In this document: positions 46,976 to 55,452 of the stretch, piece after piece
Layout of the letters: each line of letters opens with the position of its first letter
How positions within the stretch are numbered: the stretch's first letter is position 1
NCBI RefSeq assembly: GCF_001514145.1
Contig: NZ_KQ948656.1
Coordinates: 124,001-188,000 of the forward strand
Reading direction: 5' to 3'
Length of the DNA: 64,000 nt
Origin: Streptomyces canus
GTDB taxonomy: Bacteria; Actinomycetota; Actinomycetes; Streptomycetales; Streptomycetaceae
Translations under genes and position numbers: made by a program
Notes under the pieces: generated by a model
Told to the model about the DNA's origin: nothing
Databases searched by the model: none
The model's input: the letters and a program-made list of their open reading frames with translations, nothing else

Positions 46976-48007
46976 ATGCAAGACCACCCCTCCGAAGCCG
47001 GCCGCGGCACCACGCGGCGTCTACTCCTGCGCGGTGCCGCCATCGGCACAGCCGCGATCGCCGGGACGTCCCTGCTGCCGACGGCAGCCGCATGGGCCGA
47101 CACCCGGGCACGCGGCGGCTCTCAGTACGTCGACGGCGTCGACGTGGTCCCCGACACCTCCCATGCCACGCGAGCCCTGGTGGAACACATCCGCGGCTAC
47201 TACCAGGCCAAGAGCGACAAGAACCTCGACTGGCAGATGTCCTACTTCTCCCGCGAGCGGTTCACCTACATCGACGCGATTCTCGGCTGGCACTGGTACC
47301 GGTGGCAGGACATGCGCACCGCGCTGGCCGGGTGGTACCCGAGCTGGCCGGCGGACAGCAGGTCCTACCCCACCCGGCTACTCGGGGACACCACCAGCGC
47401 CATCCTCGTGTTCACCGACACCCCCGGCATGTTCGGTCCCGGCCAGGTCCGCAACTTCGGCGCGGTGAACTTCGACCGCCACGGCAGGATCGAACGCTGG
47501 GTCGACTACTGGGACGCCCGCCAGTTCGGCGTGGCCGGCTGGAAGAAGGAGCAGGAGCCCCCGGCCCAGTGGCCCACGGACTTTCGGGAGTCCACCGTCG
47601 GGGAGACCGCGTCCCCGCTGATGCGCCGCGTCGCCACCGCCCTCGCCACCGCACTACGGGCCGGTGACATCCCGGCGGCGATGAAGCTGTTCTCCACGGA
47701 CGCCGTCTACGAGGACGTACCGGCCCACATCCAGATCACCAGCCAGGCCAGCATCCGCACCTTCCTGACGAAGGCCGCGTCGATACTGCCGTACATGGGC
47801 GCGGGTACCGCCGTACGGCATGTGCTCGGCAACGACTCGGGCGGAGGCTACGAATGGACCACCACCCACGGCCCCGTCCCCCGCGGCATCACCGCCCTCG
47901 AACTCGACGCCTGGGGCAGGATCGAACGCCTCACCGCCGTATGGAACGGCGCCTACGCCGATACGGCCATGTTCACCGCCCTCGCTCAGAAGGCCGTTGA
48001 GCACTGA
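46976..48007 (+). CDS. Tat-exported two-domain SnoaL/NTF2-like protein
   Basis: A 343-residue protein starting ATG 46976. The N-terminus carries a twin-arginine signal peptide (RGTTRRLLLRGAAIGTAAIA, followed by AWADT). The mature part has two alpha-beta NTF2-like halves: one around YYQAKSDKNLDWQMSYFSRE and VNFDRHGRIERWVDYWDARQ, the second around ALRAGDIPAAMKLFSTDAVY and ELDAWGRIERLTAVWNGAYA. NTF2-like folds include small-molecule isomerases, hydrolases and binding proteins. Its ligand is unknown. It lies inside the MarR/MFS locus, so an extracellular role with the same compound is possible. Confidence 0.82.
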   Translation: MQDHPSEAGRGTTRRLLLRGAAIGTAAIAGTSLLPTAAAWADTRARGGSQYVDGVDVVPDTSHATRALVEHIRGYYQAKSDKNLDWQMSYFSRERFTYIDAILGWHWYRWQDMRTALAGWYPSWPADSRSYPTRLLGDTTSAILVFTDTPGMFGPGQVRNFGAVNFDRHGRIERWVDYWDARQFGVAGWKKEQEPPAQWPTDFRESTVGETASPLMRRVATALATALRAGDIPAAMKLFSTDAVYEDVPAHIQITSQASIRTFLTKAASILPYMGAGTAVRHVLGNDSGGGYEWTTTHGPVPRGITALELDAWGRIERLTAVWNGAYADTAMFTALAQKAVEH

Positions 48008-48030
48008 CCCACTGACCACGAAACGGTACG

Positions 48031-48069
48031 GCAAGGGGGGCGAAGCCAACGCGGCCTCGCCCCCCTTGC
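48031..48069. terminator. Bidirectional hairpin terminator between convergent genes
   Basis: GCAAGGGGGGCGA (48031-48043) pairs with TCGCCCCCCTTGC (48057-48069). It lies between the plus-strand Tat-exported gene (ends 48007) and the minus-strand MarR gene (ends 48074). Confidence 0.78.
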
Positions 48070-48073
48070 GAGG

Positions 48074-48529
48074 TCAGCCTTTCTGGGCGATCCGCTGGAA
48101 CGCGAGGGCGAGCTTGCCGAGGTCGACCCCTTCGAGCTGGTCGAAGAAGTGCCGGCGAACGCTGGCCACGTGTACCGGCACGGCCTCCTCCAGGCGCGCC
48201 ACGCCGGCCTCGGTCAGGGTGGCATTGAACGAACGGGCGTCATGGACGGACTGCTGCCGCCGGACGAGCCCCTCGGCTTCGAGACGTTTGACGGTGCGCC
48301 CCACAGCAGAGGCGGACTGCTGGCACAGCTCCGCCAGGTCGCTCAGCCGCATGGTGTGCTCGGGCGCCTCGGACAGGAACATCAACGCGATGTACTCGGC
48401 GTGACTCATCCGCTGAAACCGCTGCAGGTCGTCGTCGAAGTCTCGCATCAGTGCCGCCATCGCCGGGCGGAGCGCCCTGATCAGGCTCCGCTCGCCGTCG
48501 GTCAGGGCGGAGGCGTCGTCGTCTCGCAT
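48074..48529 (-). CDS. MarR-family regulator of the MFS locus
   Basis: A 151-residue MarR regulator from ATG 48529 (MRDDDASALTDGERSLIRAL). It has MRLSDLAELCQQSASAVGRT for the recognition helix region and LVRRQQSVHDARSFNATLTE for the wing. A longer frame exists but would cover its own operator. The TTACTCGCGCAAGCAA site 21 bp upstream matches the boxes at 46299-46389, so the protein probably represses itself, the exporter and formerly the Bcr-like gene. Confidence 0.9.
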   Translation of the reverse strand: MRDDDASALTDGERSLIRALRPAMAALMRDFDDDLQRFQRMSHAEYIALMFLSEAPEHTMRLSDLAELCQQSASAVGRTVKRLEAEGLVRRQQSVHDARSFNATLTEAGVARLEEAVPVHVASVRRHFFDQLEGVDLGKLALAFQRIAQKG

Positions 48530-48549
48530 TCCCGCAGGATACGTAGAAA

Positions 48550-48565
48550 TTACTCGCGCAAGCAA
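48550..48565. promoter_or_regulatory. MarR autoregulatory operator
   Basis: TTACTCGCGCAAGCAA is a dyad of the same type as TTACTTGCGTGCGCGAGTAA at 46370. It is placed just before the MarR start, over the likely promoter. Confidence 0.68.
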
Positions 48566-48588
48566 TATTCACCCGCTGTGAACAGATC

Positions 48589-48720
48589 ATGCGAGAAGTC
48601 TGCGAGGACTTCGAGGCTGAACCGGAGCAGTTCAACGGCATGGAGGACCACGTCCACCTGCTCGTGACCCGCCCACAGTCCAGCTCTCCAAGCTGGTCAA
48701 CCCCAAGGGCATACGACACC
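48589..48720 (+). pseudogene. IS200/IS605 TnpA (Y1 HUH transposase) fragment
   Basis: MREVCEDFEAEPEQFNGMED is followed by HVHLLV, the HUH metal-binding motif of IS200/IS605 TnpA. A frame change then leads to LSKLVNPKGIR, equivalent to the LSKLVNSLKGV segment of the family. The catalytic tyrosine region is absent. The remaining sequence to 49047 shows no gene. Confidence 0.65.
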
Positions 48721-49047
48721 CCGTCATGGCTGCGCACCGACCGCGGCCTACCCGTCGCAGTGCCGTGATGCCGAATCGGGCACTGCCCACCATGATCGGT
48801 CTTGAGGGCGAGCGCGTGGACGGGAACCGAGTCCGCGCTGTGTGCTCTGATCGTCGCCTTGTACTGGCCCCCGCCACCAGACGATCACGGTCAACGTTAC
48901 GTCCGGGAGAGTCGCGATGTCGCAGGAGACAACTGCTGCTCCAAACCAAGCGGGCCGCGCCGCTCTCGAGGAGCGGACGACCCGGTGGCAGCGGTGCTCG
49001 GCGCTGTGGTTTTCACGGTGTGACGTGCTCACGATGGAGGTATCAGC

Positions 49048-50424
49048 GTGAACTCTGCGAGCCGTCCGGTCGAGCCTGACACGGAAAGGCCCCCCGCAGC
49101 CGCCACGGACCCGCTCTCACTCGTCCGCAGCCGCGGATACGTGGTTCTCCTCCTGATCGCGGCGGTTGTCGGCATCCCGATCTCGGCGGCCGCCTTCGGT
49201 TTTCTCGCACTCGTCGACAAGCTCCAGACGCTCACCTACACAGACCTGCCCCAGGCCCTGGGTTTCCATGGCACGCCCAGCTGGTGGCCGGTGCCGCTGC
49301 TGGCCGTGGCCGGGCTCCTTGTCGGTCCGATCGTCCGATACCTCCCCGGCAACGGTGGCCACGAGCCGGCCCGCGGGTTCGTGGCCTCGGGCCCGACCCC
49401 GGCAGTCAATCTGCCTGGCGTGGCGCTCGCCGCGCTGGCCTCACTCAGCCTCGGGGCGGTCATCGGGCCTGAGGCCCCGCTCATCGCCCTGGGCAGTGGT
49501 CTCGCCGTAGTCGCGTTGCGCCTGACGCGGAAGTCGTTCCCGAAGCAGGCGTCCGCCGTGGTGGGAGCCTCCGGGAGCTTCGCCTCGATCAGCACCCTGC
49601 TCGGCTCACCGCTGCTCGGAGCCTTCCTGCTCATGGAATCGTCCGGCTTGGCTGGAGCGATGCTCGGCGTCGTCCTGATACCCGGACTGCTCGCCTCCGG
49701 CATTGGCGCGCTCATCTTCACCGGCCTGGACTCGTGGACCGGCCTGGGCACCTACTCGCTGACGCTGCCGAACGTCCCCCATGCCGCCACGCCGGATGCC
49801 GCCGGGTTCGGCTGGGCACTCGTGATCGGGGCAGCGGCGGCTCTGCTGGGCGTCGGAATCCGGTGGCTCGCCCTCGGCCTGCTGAAACTGGTCGAACCGC
49901 GACGGCTGACGGCCACCGTGCTCGCGGGCGTCGCCGTGGGTCTGATCGCCCTGCTCTACGCGGAGTGGTCCGGCCACCCGGCATCGGGAGTCCTGTACTC
50001 GGGGCAGAGCGGCCTCGGTCCCCTTCTCACCGCGAACGCACAGTATTCGGCAGGCGCCCTGGTAGCGCTCGTCGTCTGCAAGGCAGTGGCCTACTGCGTG
50101 TCCATGGCGGCTTTCCGTGGTGGCCCGGTGTTCCCCGCCATGTTCGTCGGCGCGGCCGGAGGCATCGCCCTCTCCCACCTGCCCGGACTCGACGTGACCG
50201 CTGGGCTCGCGATGGGCGTGGGTGCAATGTCGGCGGCGATGCTCAAGTTGCCCATGACCTCGCTGTTGCTGGCCACGCTGCTTCTGGGCCGAGATGGGCT
50301 CACCGTCATGCCGTTGGTGATCGTGGCGGTCGTGGTCTCCTACGTCCTCACCCTCCGGTTGACCCCACCGCCGACCGCCGCACCCCCCACCGAGCAGGAC
50401 ACAGCCGCGCCGCGGGGCAGCTGA
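49048..50424 (+). CDS. ClC-family chloride channel/antiporter
   Basis: A 458-residue membrane protein with GTG 49048 after GGAGG. It has about ten or more hydrophobic helices, the gating-glutamate motif GAVIGPEAPLIALGSG (usual GREGP(x) region), GSFASISTLLGSPLLGAFLL and the late GGPVFPAMFVGAAGGIAL selectivity segment. The second glutamate typical of H+-coupled antiporters is not obvious. It stands alone with no C-terminal CBS pair. Its role could be chloride or fluoride homeostasis or acid tolerance. Confidence 0.92.
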   Translation: MNSASRPVEPDTERPPAAATDPLSLVRSRGYVVLLLIAAVVGIPISAAAFGFLALVDKLQTLTYTDLPQALGFHGTPSWWPVPLLAVAGLLVGPIVRYLPGNGGHEPARGFVASGPTPAVNLPGVALAALASLSLGAVIGPEAPLIALGSGLAVVALRLTRKSFPKQASAVVGASGSFASISTLLGSPLLGAFLLMESSGLAGAMLGVVLIPGLLASGIGALIFTGLDSWTGLGTYSLTLPNVPHAATPDAAGFGWALVIGAAAALLGVGIRWLALGLLKLVEPRRLTATVLAGVAVGLIALLYAEWSGHPASGVLYSGQSGLGPLLTANAQYSAGALVALVVCKAVAYCVSMAAFRGGPVFPAMFVGAAGGIALSHLPGLDVTAGLAMGVGAMSAAMLKLPMTSLLLATLLLGRDGLTVMPLVIVAVVVSYVLTLRLTPPPTAAPPTEQDTAAPRGS

Positions 50425-50558
50425 GCTGCCAGGTGGTGCGGCGGTTCGCAGCTCGACCTCCGACTCCACCACAGCGCGGCCCGCTCGGTATGCGCCCGAT
50501 GCGGAGGTGACGGTCGTTTTGAACTCCCACGGGCCCCCACCGATTGCGGCCCGGGATA

Positions 50559-51014
50559 ATGCTGCATCTCATGGATCGCATGCAGCAACAGACGTCCTCA
50601 CCGGATGGTGCCGTGCCCCCCATGGAGCGATCGCACTGGGTGGCCTTCGCCGGAATCCTGCTCTTGGTCAGTGCCCTCTTCAACCTGCTCAACGGTTTCG
50701 TGGCGATCTTCAATCACGGCTACTACTCGACCGTCTACTCCCAGGGCAACCGATTGCTCATCCTCAACTACACGGCCTGGGGCTGGATCTGGGTCGCCAT
50801 CGGCATCGTGATGGCCCTGGCCGGTCTCGGCGTGCTCGTGGGTTCCAGAGCGGCGCGGCTGACGGGTATGTGTCTGGCAGCGTTCTGTCTCGTCGGCCAG
50901 ATGATCTTCCTCCCGGTCTACCCGTTCTGGTCCCTGTGCACGATGGTGGTGTCCGTGCTGGTCATCTTCGGTCTGCTGGCCGAGCCGCGGCACGTGCACG
51001 GCGCGCGGGTGTAG
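50559..51014 (+). CDS. Four-helix DUF7144-like membrane protein
   Basis: A 151-residue protein; ATG 50559 is chosen, with ATG 50571 in the same frame equally possible since neither has a strong ribosome site. It has four hydrophobic helices: WVAFAGILLLVSALFNLLNG, GWIWVAIGIVMALAGLGVLV, MCLAAFCLVGQMIFLPVYPF and LCTMVVSVLVIFGLLAEPR. The pattern is that of the small actinobacterial membrane family DUF7144. Function unknown. Confidence 0.78.
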   Translation: MLHLMDRMQQQTSSPDGAVPPMERSHWVAFAGILLLVSALFNLLNGFVAIFNHGYYSTVYSQGNRLLILNYTAWGWIWVAIGIVMALAGLGVLVGSRAARLTGMCLAAFCLVGQMIFLPVYPFWSLCTMVVSVLVIFGLLAEPRHVHGARV

Positions 51015-51036
51015 CGCCGCGCGGGCGCCCGGAGGA

Positions 51037-51300
51037 CTATCGCATCAGGGGCAGCGCTTGTGGTGGCACCCCTACCGGTACCCACTGTGCGACGACTCGG
51101 CGGTCCGGGCCCGGGAACGCCCGCTGAACCGACTGGAGCAGTAGCTTCAACTCCGTTTCCACCGCTGGATGTTGCACTGCCGGGAGGCTTTCGAGAAGGC
51201 CGTCGAGCAGGGGCACGCAGGCGTCGGCAGATCTGCGTGGAGGTCGCCCCGTAGTCACGGTGAACCGCGCGATCACGGCCAGAGCGGCGTGACGTGGCCG
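51037..51300 (-). pseudogene. Possible DUF2254-type C-terminal remnant
   Basis: In one minus frame the sequence reads VHRDYGATSTQICRRLRA and in the next LLDGLLESLPAVQHPAVETE, continuing LKLLLQSVQRAFPGPDRRVV. Together they resemble the C-terminus of DUF2254 membrane proteins, broken by a frameshift near 51210. The remaining 51300-52051 stretch, which is slightly less GC-rich around 51890-52030, shows no gene. Confidence 0.4.
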
Positions 51301-52051
51301 GCGCGCACCGCCGGACGTGACCCATCGGATCGGGCGCATCGAATCCGCCGGCCCCCGCTGGGAGACGCGCCGCGCCGGACAAGTCCGTGCTGCCGGTTCG
51401 CCCCTGGCCCCATGGCCGTGCCCGTGCCCGACTTCGTGCCGACGACCAGTGCCGTCCGCCCTCGCGGCACACGCATCAACTCTGCAGCCGACCGTGGTCC
51501 CGTGGTGGAATCCGCCATGCACTGCCTCCTCGCTGCGCGGCTGCGGTTCCGCCTGGCCGCAGCCGGCCCGGCACTGAGGTCACGCGATCACCGGCCGCGC
51601 CGCCTGTCCGGTCGGCCGCCGATGGGCCATTGAGCGGAGCAGCTCCCCCGGTCGGACCAGGGGCGGTCCGCGCGACGTACACCACCTCCTCCGCGGAGAG
51701 GCTCAGGCGTGGGTCACCACACCTGGCGTTCGACCGGGCGACCGCCTGTCAGGGGCCGACACGCAGTGGGTCGTTCGTATCGATCCGGCTGGTGGACTGT
51801 TCGGCTCGCCGGGTCGCCGGCTCCCGGAGTGGGCACCCGGCGTGGCTCTCCACGCTCGGCCATGGACCGAATGCTCGTTTCCGACAGCCTCGTCCACCGC
51901 TGCGACCCGGCAGGCATCCCCGAACGGGTTTCCCCTCCGAAAGACGCAAAGAGACACGTTCGCGCAGCTCAGAGACTCAACTGACTTCGAAAGTTCAGGT
52001 CGGTCCTCACTGTTCGCGCATCGGCCTGCCGGTGCGTGCTCGGCGTCTCGC
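51301..52051. other. 750-bp interval without a supported gene
   Basis: Short frames on both strands have no domain and no ribosome site. Composition dips towards AT around 51890-52030, which may mark decayed or imported DNA. Confidence 0.4.
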
Positions 52052-52282
52052 TCACCCACAGGGGCGGCCCGGATAGTCCTCGGTCTCGGGTACGCCCGCC
52101 TCCCGCATCCTGCGCAGCACCTCAGGCAGGAGCGACTCGTCGCCGGTGTCCGCCGGGCAGTTGGTCTCCCGGTCGAAGACCAGCGTCTCCCCCGCCGTGT
52201 GCCAGATGACCCAGCGATACCGGGACCTGCCGTCGTCCCAGAGGTGCGCGTAGCTCTCCACAGCCGTCGTCTTCCGGCTCAC
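52052..52282 (-). CDS. Small hypothetical protein in the siderophore-locus operon
   Basis: A 76-residue protein from GTG 52282, overlapping the amidohydrolase stop by four bases (GTGA). It reads SRKTTAVESYAHLWDDGRSR, then YRWVIWHTAGETLVFDRETN, and a Cys-containing tail (NCPADTG, GRPCG). I do not recognise the family. Two Cys, several His and acidic residues, and cotranscription with mbtH could suit a metal-related role, but this is speculation. Confidence 0.7.
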   Translation of the reverse strand: MSRKTTAVESYAHLWDDGRSRYRWVIWHTAGETLVFDRETNCPADTGDESLLPEVLRRMREAGVPETEDYPGRPCG

Positions 52283-53859
52283 GATGCCGCCTTTCCGGTC
52301 CAGCCGCCGTCGACGTATGTCGCGACGACCTCGATGTCTCCGATGCGCGACGGATCGACGCGCCGGGGGTCGTCGCCGAGTACGACCAGGTCGGCGAGCT
52401 TGCCCGGGGTGAGGCTTCCCATGCGGTCGTCCCAGTGGCAGGCGAACGCGCCGGCGACGGTGTAGGCGCGCAGGGCCTCGTCGACGGTGAGGGCCTCGTC
52501 AGGGCCGATCAGCTGGCCGGACTCGGAGGCGCGCTCGACCATGAACTGGATGGCTCGCAGCGGGGATCCGTCCGTGACGGGGCGGTCGGAACTGCCGACG
52601 AGCGTGATGCCCCGGTCGAGGAACGCCCTGCCGCGGTAGAGCCACGGGGCCCGTTCCTCCCCCATGATCGCCGCGTAGTCGTCGCCGAAGTAGCGCAGGA
52701 AGTTGGGCTGGACGACCGCGCTGACGCCGAGGCGAGCGAAGCGCGGCAGCTGGTCGGGGCGGATCAGGCCGGCGTGCTCGATGCGGTGCCGGGCGCCGGG
52801 GCGCGGACGAAGGCGCTGGGCGCGTTCCAGGGCGTCCAGGGCGATGTCGGCGGCGCGGTCGCCGATGGCGTGGACGGCGAGCTGCCATCCGGCGAGGTGG
52901 CCGTCGACGATCGTGTCCGCGAGCACGTCCGGGTCGTCCTGCAACTGGCCCGCGTGATCGAGCCCTTCGTAGGGGCTGCTGAGGGCGGCGGTCCGGGCCA
53001 TCATGCCGCCGTCGGTGAAGATCTTCAGCGCGCCCACGGAGAGGCGGTCGTCGCCGAACCCGGTGCGCAGGCCGAGGTCGAGGGACCGGGGAATGCCGTC
53101 GGCTTCATGAGCGGCGACCGGGTGCAGCCGGTCGGCGGACACCATAAGCTGCACACGCAGCGGCAGCAGGCCCTCCTCGCGGGCGAGTTGGTAGGCGCCC
53201 AGCTCGACCGGGCTGTGGCCGACGAGGGTGCCGCCGATGCCGGCCTCGGCGCAGGCGGTGACGCCCTCGGCCAGGCAGGTCCGGGCGGCGCGCCCGATCG
53301 CCTCGGCCAACTCCCGCTGGGAGTACGGCAGGCGAAGCGCGCGGGCGGCGCCCATGGCTCCCTCGGCGAGGAAGCCGCCGTCGCGGGACAGTTCGGCGGG
53401 GAGCAGGTCGAGCACGGCGGAGTTGACGACGCAGCCGTGCCCGGAGTCGTGCAGCAGGAACAGCTTGTGTCCGTGGCTGACCGTGTCGAGTTCGGCGGCG
53501 GTCAGGTGGCGTCCCAGGGCCCGCTGGTCGTAGCCGGCGATGCTCACCCAGGCGCCGGGCGCGCCCTTTCGGAGGACGGCCTCCTCCACGATGGCCAGCA
53601 CGTCCTCAATGCGCGTGCACCCGGCGATGCTGGGGGTGTTCTCCTTGAACCCGGTCCAGGCCAGGTGCACATGGGCGTCGATGAACCCGGGCAGCACGGT
53701 GGCGCCCTGGAGGTCGATCACCTCGCGCGCGGGAAGGGAGGCCACGGCCTCGTCCAGGCCGACGATCCGGCCCTGCCAGATGCCGAGGTCGTGGGCGACG
53801 GGGTGGTCGGGGTCCATGGTGAGGAAGCGGGCGTTCGTCAGTCTGGTGGAGAGCACCAT
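52279..53859 (-). CDS. YtcJ-type metal-dependent amidohydrolase
   Basis: A 526-residue amidohydrolase of the YtcJ/N-substituted formamide deformylase branch, starting ATG 53859, five bases after the mbtH stop. It has the metal motif GFIDAHVHLAWTG, the metal-binding HAIGDRAADIALDALERAQR, RIEHAGLI and the late SSDRPVTDGSPLRAIQFMVE, then the small composite beta domain at the C-terminus (GSLTPGKLADLVVLGDDPRR). NfdA-like members remove formyl groups from amines. That is notable because coelichelin contains formylated hydroxyornithine. A role in siderophore turnover is inference from the operon. Confidence 0.88.
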   Translation of the reverse strand: MVLSTRLTNARFLTMDPDHPVAHDLGIWQGRIVGLDEAVASLPAREVIDLQGATVLPGFIDAHVHLAWTGFKENTPSIAGCTRIEDVLAIVEEAVLRKGAPGAWVSIAGYDQRALGRHLTAAELDTVSHGHKLFLLHDSGHGCVVNSAVLDLLPAELSRDGGFLAEGAMGAARALRLPYSQRELAEAIGRAARTCLAEGVTACAEAGIGGTLVGHSPVELGAYQLAREEGLLPLRVQLMVSADRLHPVAAHEADGIPRSLDLGLRTGFGDDRLSVGALKIFTDGGMMARTAALSSPYEGLDHAGQLQDDPDVLADTIVDGHLAGWQLAVHAIGDRAADIALDALERAQRLRPRPGARHRIEHAGLIRPDQLPRFARLGVSAVVQPNFLRYFGDDYAAIMGEERAPWLYRGRAFLDRGITLVGSSDRPVTDGSPLRAIQFMVERASESGQLIGPDEALTVDEALRAYTVAGAFACHWDDRMGSLTPGKLADLVVLGDDPRRVDPSRIGDIEVVATYVDGGWTGKAAS

Positions 53860-53864
53860 GAAGG

Positions 53865-54077
53865 TCAGGCGTCCATGGACGTCGCGAGGGACCGGGGGCG
53901 CAGATCGGTCCAGTGGGTCTCGATGTAGTCCAGGCACGCCTGACGGGTGTTCTCGGCGAGGACGACCGTCCACCCGCCGGGCACCTCCGCGAAGGACGGC
54001 CAGAGCGAGTGCTGGCCCTCGTCGTTCACCAGGACGAGGAAACGGCCGTCGACGTCGTCGAAGGGGTTGGTGCTCAT
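53865..54077 (-). CDS. cchK: MbtH-like protein
   Basis: A 70-residue MbtH-like protein from ATG 54077. It has the family signature: [40 protein letters not shown], and [20 protein letters not shown]. MbtH proteins bind NRPS adenylation domains and help fold and activate them. An iron box lies 22 bp upstream. Two more genes follow in the same operon. The symbol follows the coelichelin cluster of S. coelicolor. Confidence 0.93.
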   Translation of the reverse strand: MSTNPFDDVDGRFLVLVNDEGQHSLWPSFAEVPGGWTVVLAENTRQACLDYIETHWTDLRPRSLATSMDA

Positions 54078-54098
54078 GTGCGGTGCCTCCTGAAAGAA

Positions 54099-54117
54099 TA
54101 AGGTTAGGCTCGCCTAA
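54099..54117. promoter_or_regulatory. DmdR/IdeR iron box
   Basis: TAAGGTTAGGCTCGCCTAA closely matches the 19-bp consensus TTAGGTTAGGCTAACCTAA bound by DmdR/IdeR/DtxR iron repressors. It lies between the MbtH operon (minus) and the esterase gene (plus), so both are likely derepressed at low iron. Confidence 0.92.
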
Positions 54118-54166
54118 TCAAATGCGAGCTTAGCCTTCTCGCTTTCCGCTCCACAAGGAGACGTTC

Positions 54167-54187
54167 ATGAGGTTGGTTCGTTCATGA
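54167..54187 (+). CDS. Six-codon leader frame before the esterase gene
   Basis: The best AAGGAG ribosome site (54155-54160) is spaced for ATG 54167, which opens MRLVRS and stops at TGA 54185-54187. That stop overlaps the esterase ATG 54184 (ATGA). The phrase GTTCATGAGGT occurs twice, 17 bp apart, so a small duplication probably created it. The esterase may be translated by coupling. Confidence 0.45.
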   Translation: MRLVRS

Positions 54188-55275
54188 GGTCGGTGGGGGA
54201 CGACACCTTCGCCGCGTTCGGAATGACCGGCACGCCGGGCACCGACGCGTTCTGGGTGACCGCGAGGACACCCATGTCGATACCCGAGGGCGAGGGGTGG
54301 GTGACCCTGTTCCTGCGGCGCGGGTCCGAACCGGCGAGCGTCGGCTTCGAGAGCTGGTCGGAGCCGGTTCCCCTGCGCCGGTGGGGCGACACGGACTGCT
54401 GGTACACCGAGGTGCGCATGCCCGCGCGGCTGCGGGTGACCTACCAGTTCCTCACCGGGGACGCGGCGTACGCCGACCCGCTCAACCCGGTCGGTGCGGG
54501 CGGTGACCGGTCCGTCGCCGCGACCCCGGACGCCCCCGCCCAGCCGCACTGGCCCGACCTCGGCGCCGATGACGTCCTGCCCGTCCCGCGCACCCGGATC
54601 CGCTGGAACAGCGCACGGCTCGGCGGGCGGCGCACCGTGCGGGTCCACCCGGCGGGCGGCGGCGGGCCGTTGGTCCTGCTGCTGGACGGGGACGACTGGC
54701 TGTACCTGCACCCGGCCGTGACCGCGTTCGACTCGGCCGTCGCCAGTGGCGAGATGCCGCCGGTCACGCTCGTCTTCCTGCCGACCACGGACAGGGAGGG
54801 CGAGTTCGGGTGCCGGCCCGAGCTGTGGGAGGCGGTCCGGGACGAACTGCTGCCGCTGGTGGCGGAGACCGGCATACCCGCGGACCGGGACCGGCTGGTG
54901 GTCGCCGGACAGAGTCTCGGCGGGCTGAGCGCGCTGTACGCGGCACTGGAGTTCCCGGATCTGGTGTCCCGCGTCGCCTGCCAGTCGGGGTCGTTCTGGT
55001 GGACGCCGGACGCGCTCGGTCTGGCCGACCCCTTGGGCGGCCCGGTCGGCGGCACCGTCGCCGCGCGCCTGCGGGAGCTCCCGGACCTGTCCGGTCTGCG
55101 GGTCGCTTTCGACGTGGGGGAACACGAGACGCGGATGCTGCCTCACTGCGAACTGACCGAGACCCTGGCACGACAGGCCGGAGCGACCGTACGGGTCTCC
55201 CGGTCGCCCTCGGGCCACGACCGGGCGGGCTGGCGTCACGCTCTGCTCAGGGACGTCACCTGGGCGCTCAATTAG
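54184..55275 (+). CDS. cchJ: Iron-siderophore (enterochelin-type) esterase
   Basis: A 363-residue Fes-like alpha/beta hydrolase from ATG 54184. The N-terminal Fes domain covers TLFLRRGSEPASVGFESWSE to DAAYADPLNP. The catalytic domain has LVLLLDGDDWLYL, the nucleophile serine in VVAGQSLGGLSALYAALEFP and a late His in SPSGHDRAGWRHALL. It would cleave ferric siderophore to free iron in the cytoplasm. It is controlled by the iron box upstream, divergent from the MbtH operon. The symbol follows the coelichelin cluster. Confidence 0.9.
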   Translation: MRSVGDDTFAAFGMTGTPGTDAFWVTARTPMSIPEGEGWVTLFLRRGSEPASVGFESWSEPVPLRRWGDTDCWYTEVRMPARLRVTYQFLTGDAAYADPLNPVGAGGDRSVAATPDAPAQPHWPDLGADDVLPVPRTRIRWNSARLGGRRTVRVHPAGGGGPLVLLLDGDDWLYLHPAVTAFDSAVASGEMPPVTLVFLPTTDREGEFGCRPELWEAVRDELLPLVAETGIPADRDRLVVAGQSLGGLSALYAALEFPDLVSRVACQSGSFWWTPDALGLADPLGGPVGGTVAARLRELPDLSGLRVAFDVGEHETRMLPHCELTETLARQAGATVRVSRSPSGHDRAGWRHALLRDVTWALN

Positions 55276-55277
55276 AG

Positions 55278-55430
55278 GGCGTTTGATCTAGGTGGATTGC
55301 TCTCTGTCTCCGAGGCGACGTGGATCGTGGCCTCGGAGCAGTCGGTCAGGGTCTCGTAGTCCCGGGCGAGGCGCCGTTGACGCCTCGGCGTCGACTCCGA
55401 GTACTTCTCCTTCACCTGGTCGAGGAAGCG
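55278..55430 (-). pseudogene. IS5-like transposase C-terminal fragment
   Basis: Minus-strand translation contains RRQRRLARDYETLTDCSEAT followed by IHVAS, matching the RR..RDYE.L...SEA.I..A C-terminal pattern of IS5-type transposases. The catalytic core is missing. It lies in the gap between the esterase and exporter genes of the siderophore locus. Confidence 0.5.
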
Positions 55431-55452
55431 AACTCCCGGGCCCTACGGCGGG

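Noticed and set aside
51703..52059. 118-codon minus-strand frame
   Set aside because: No domain, no ribosome site, and composition typical of non-coding sequence.
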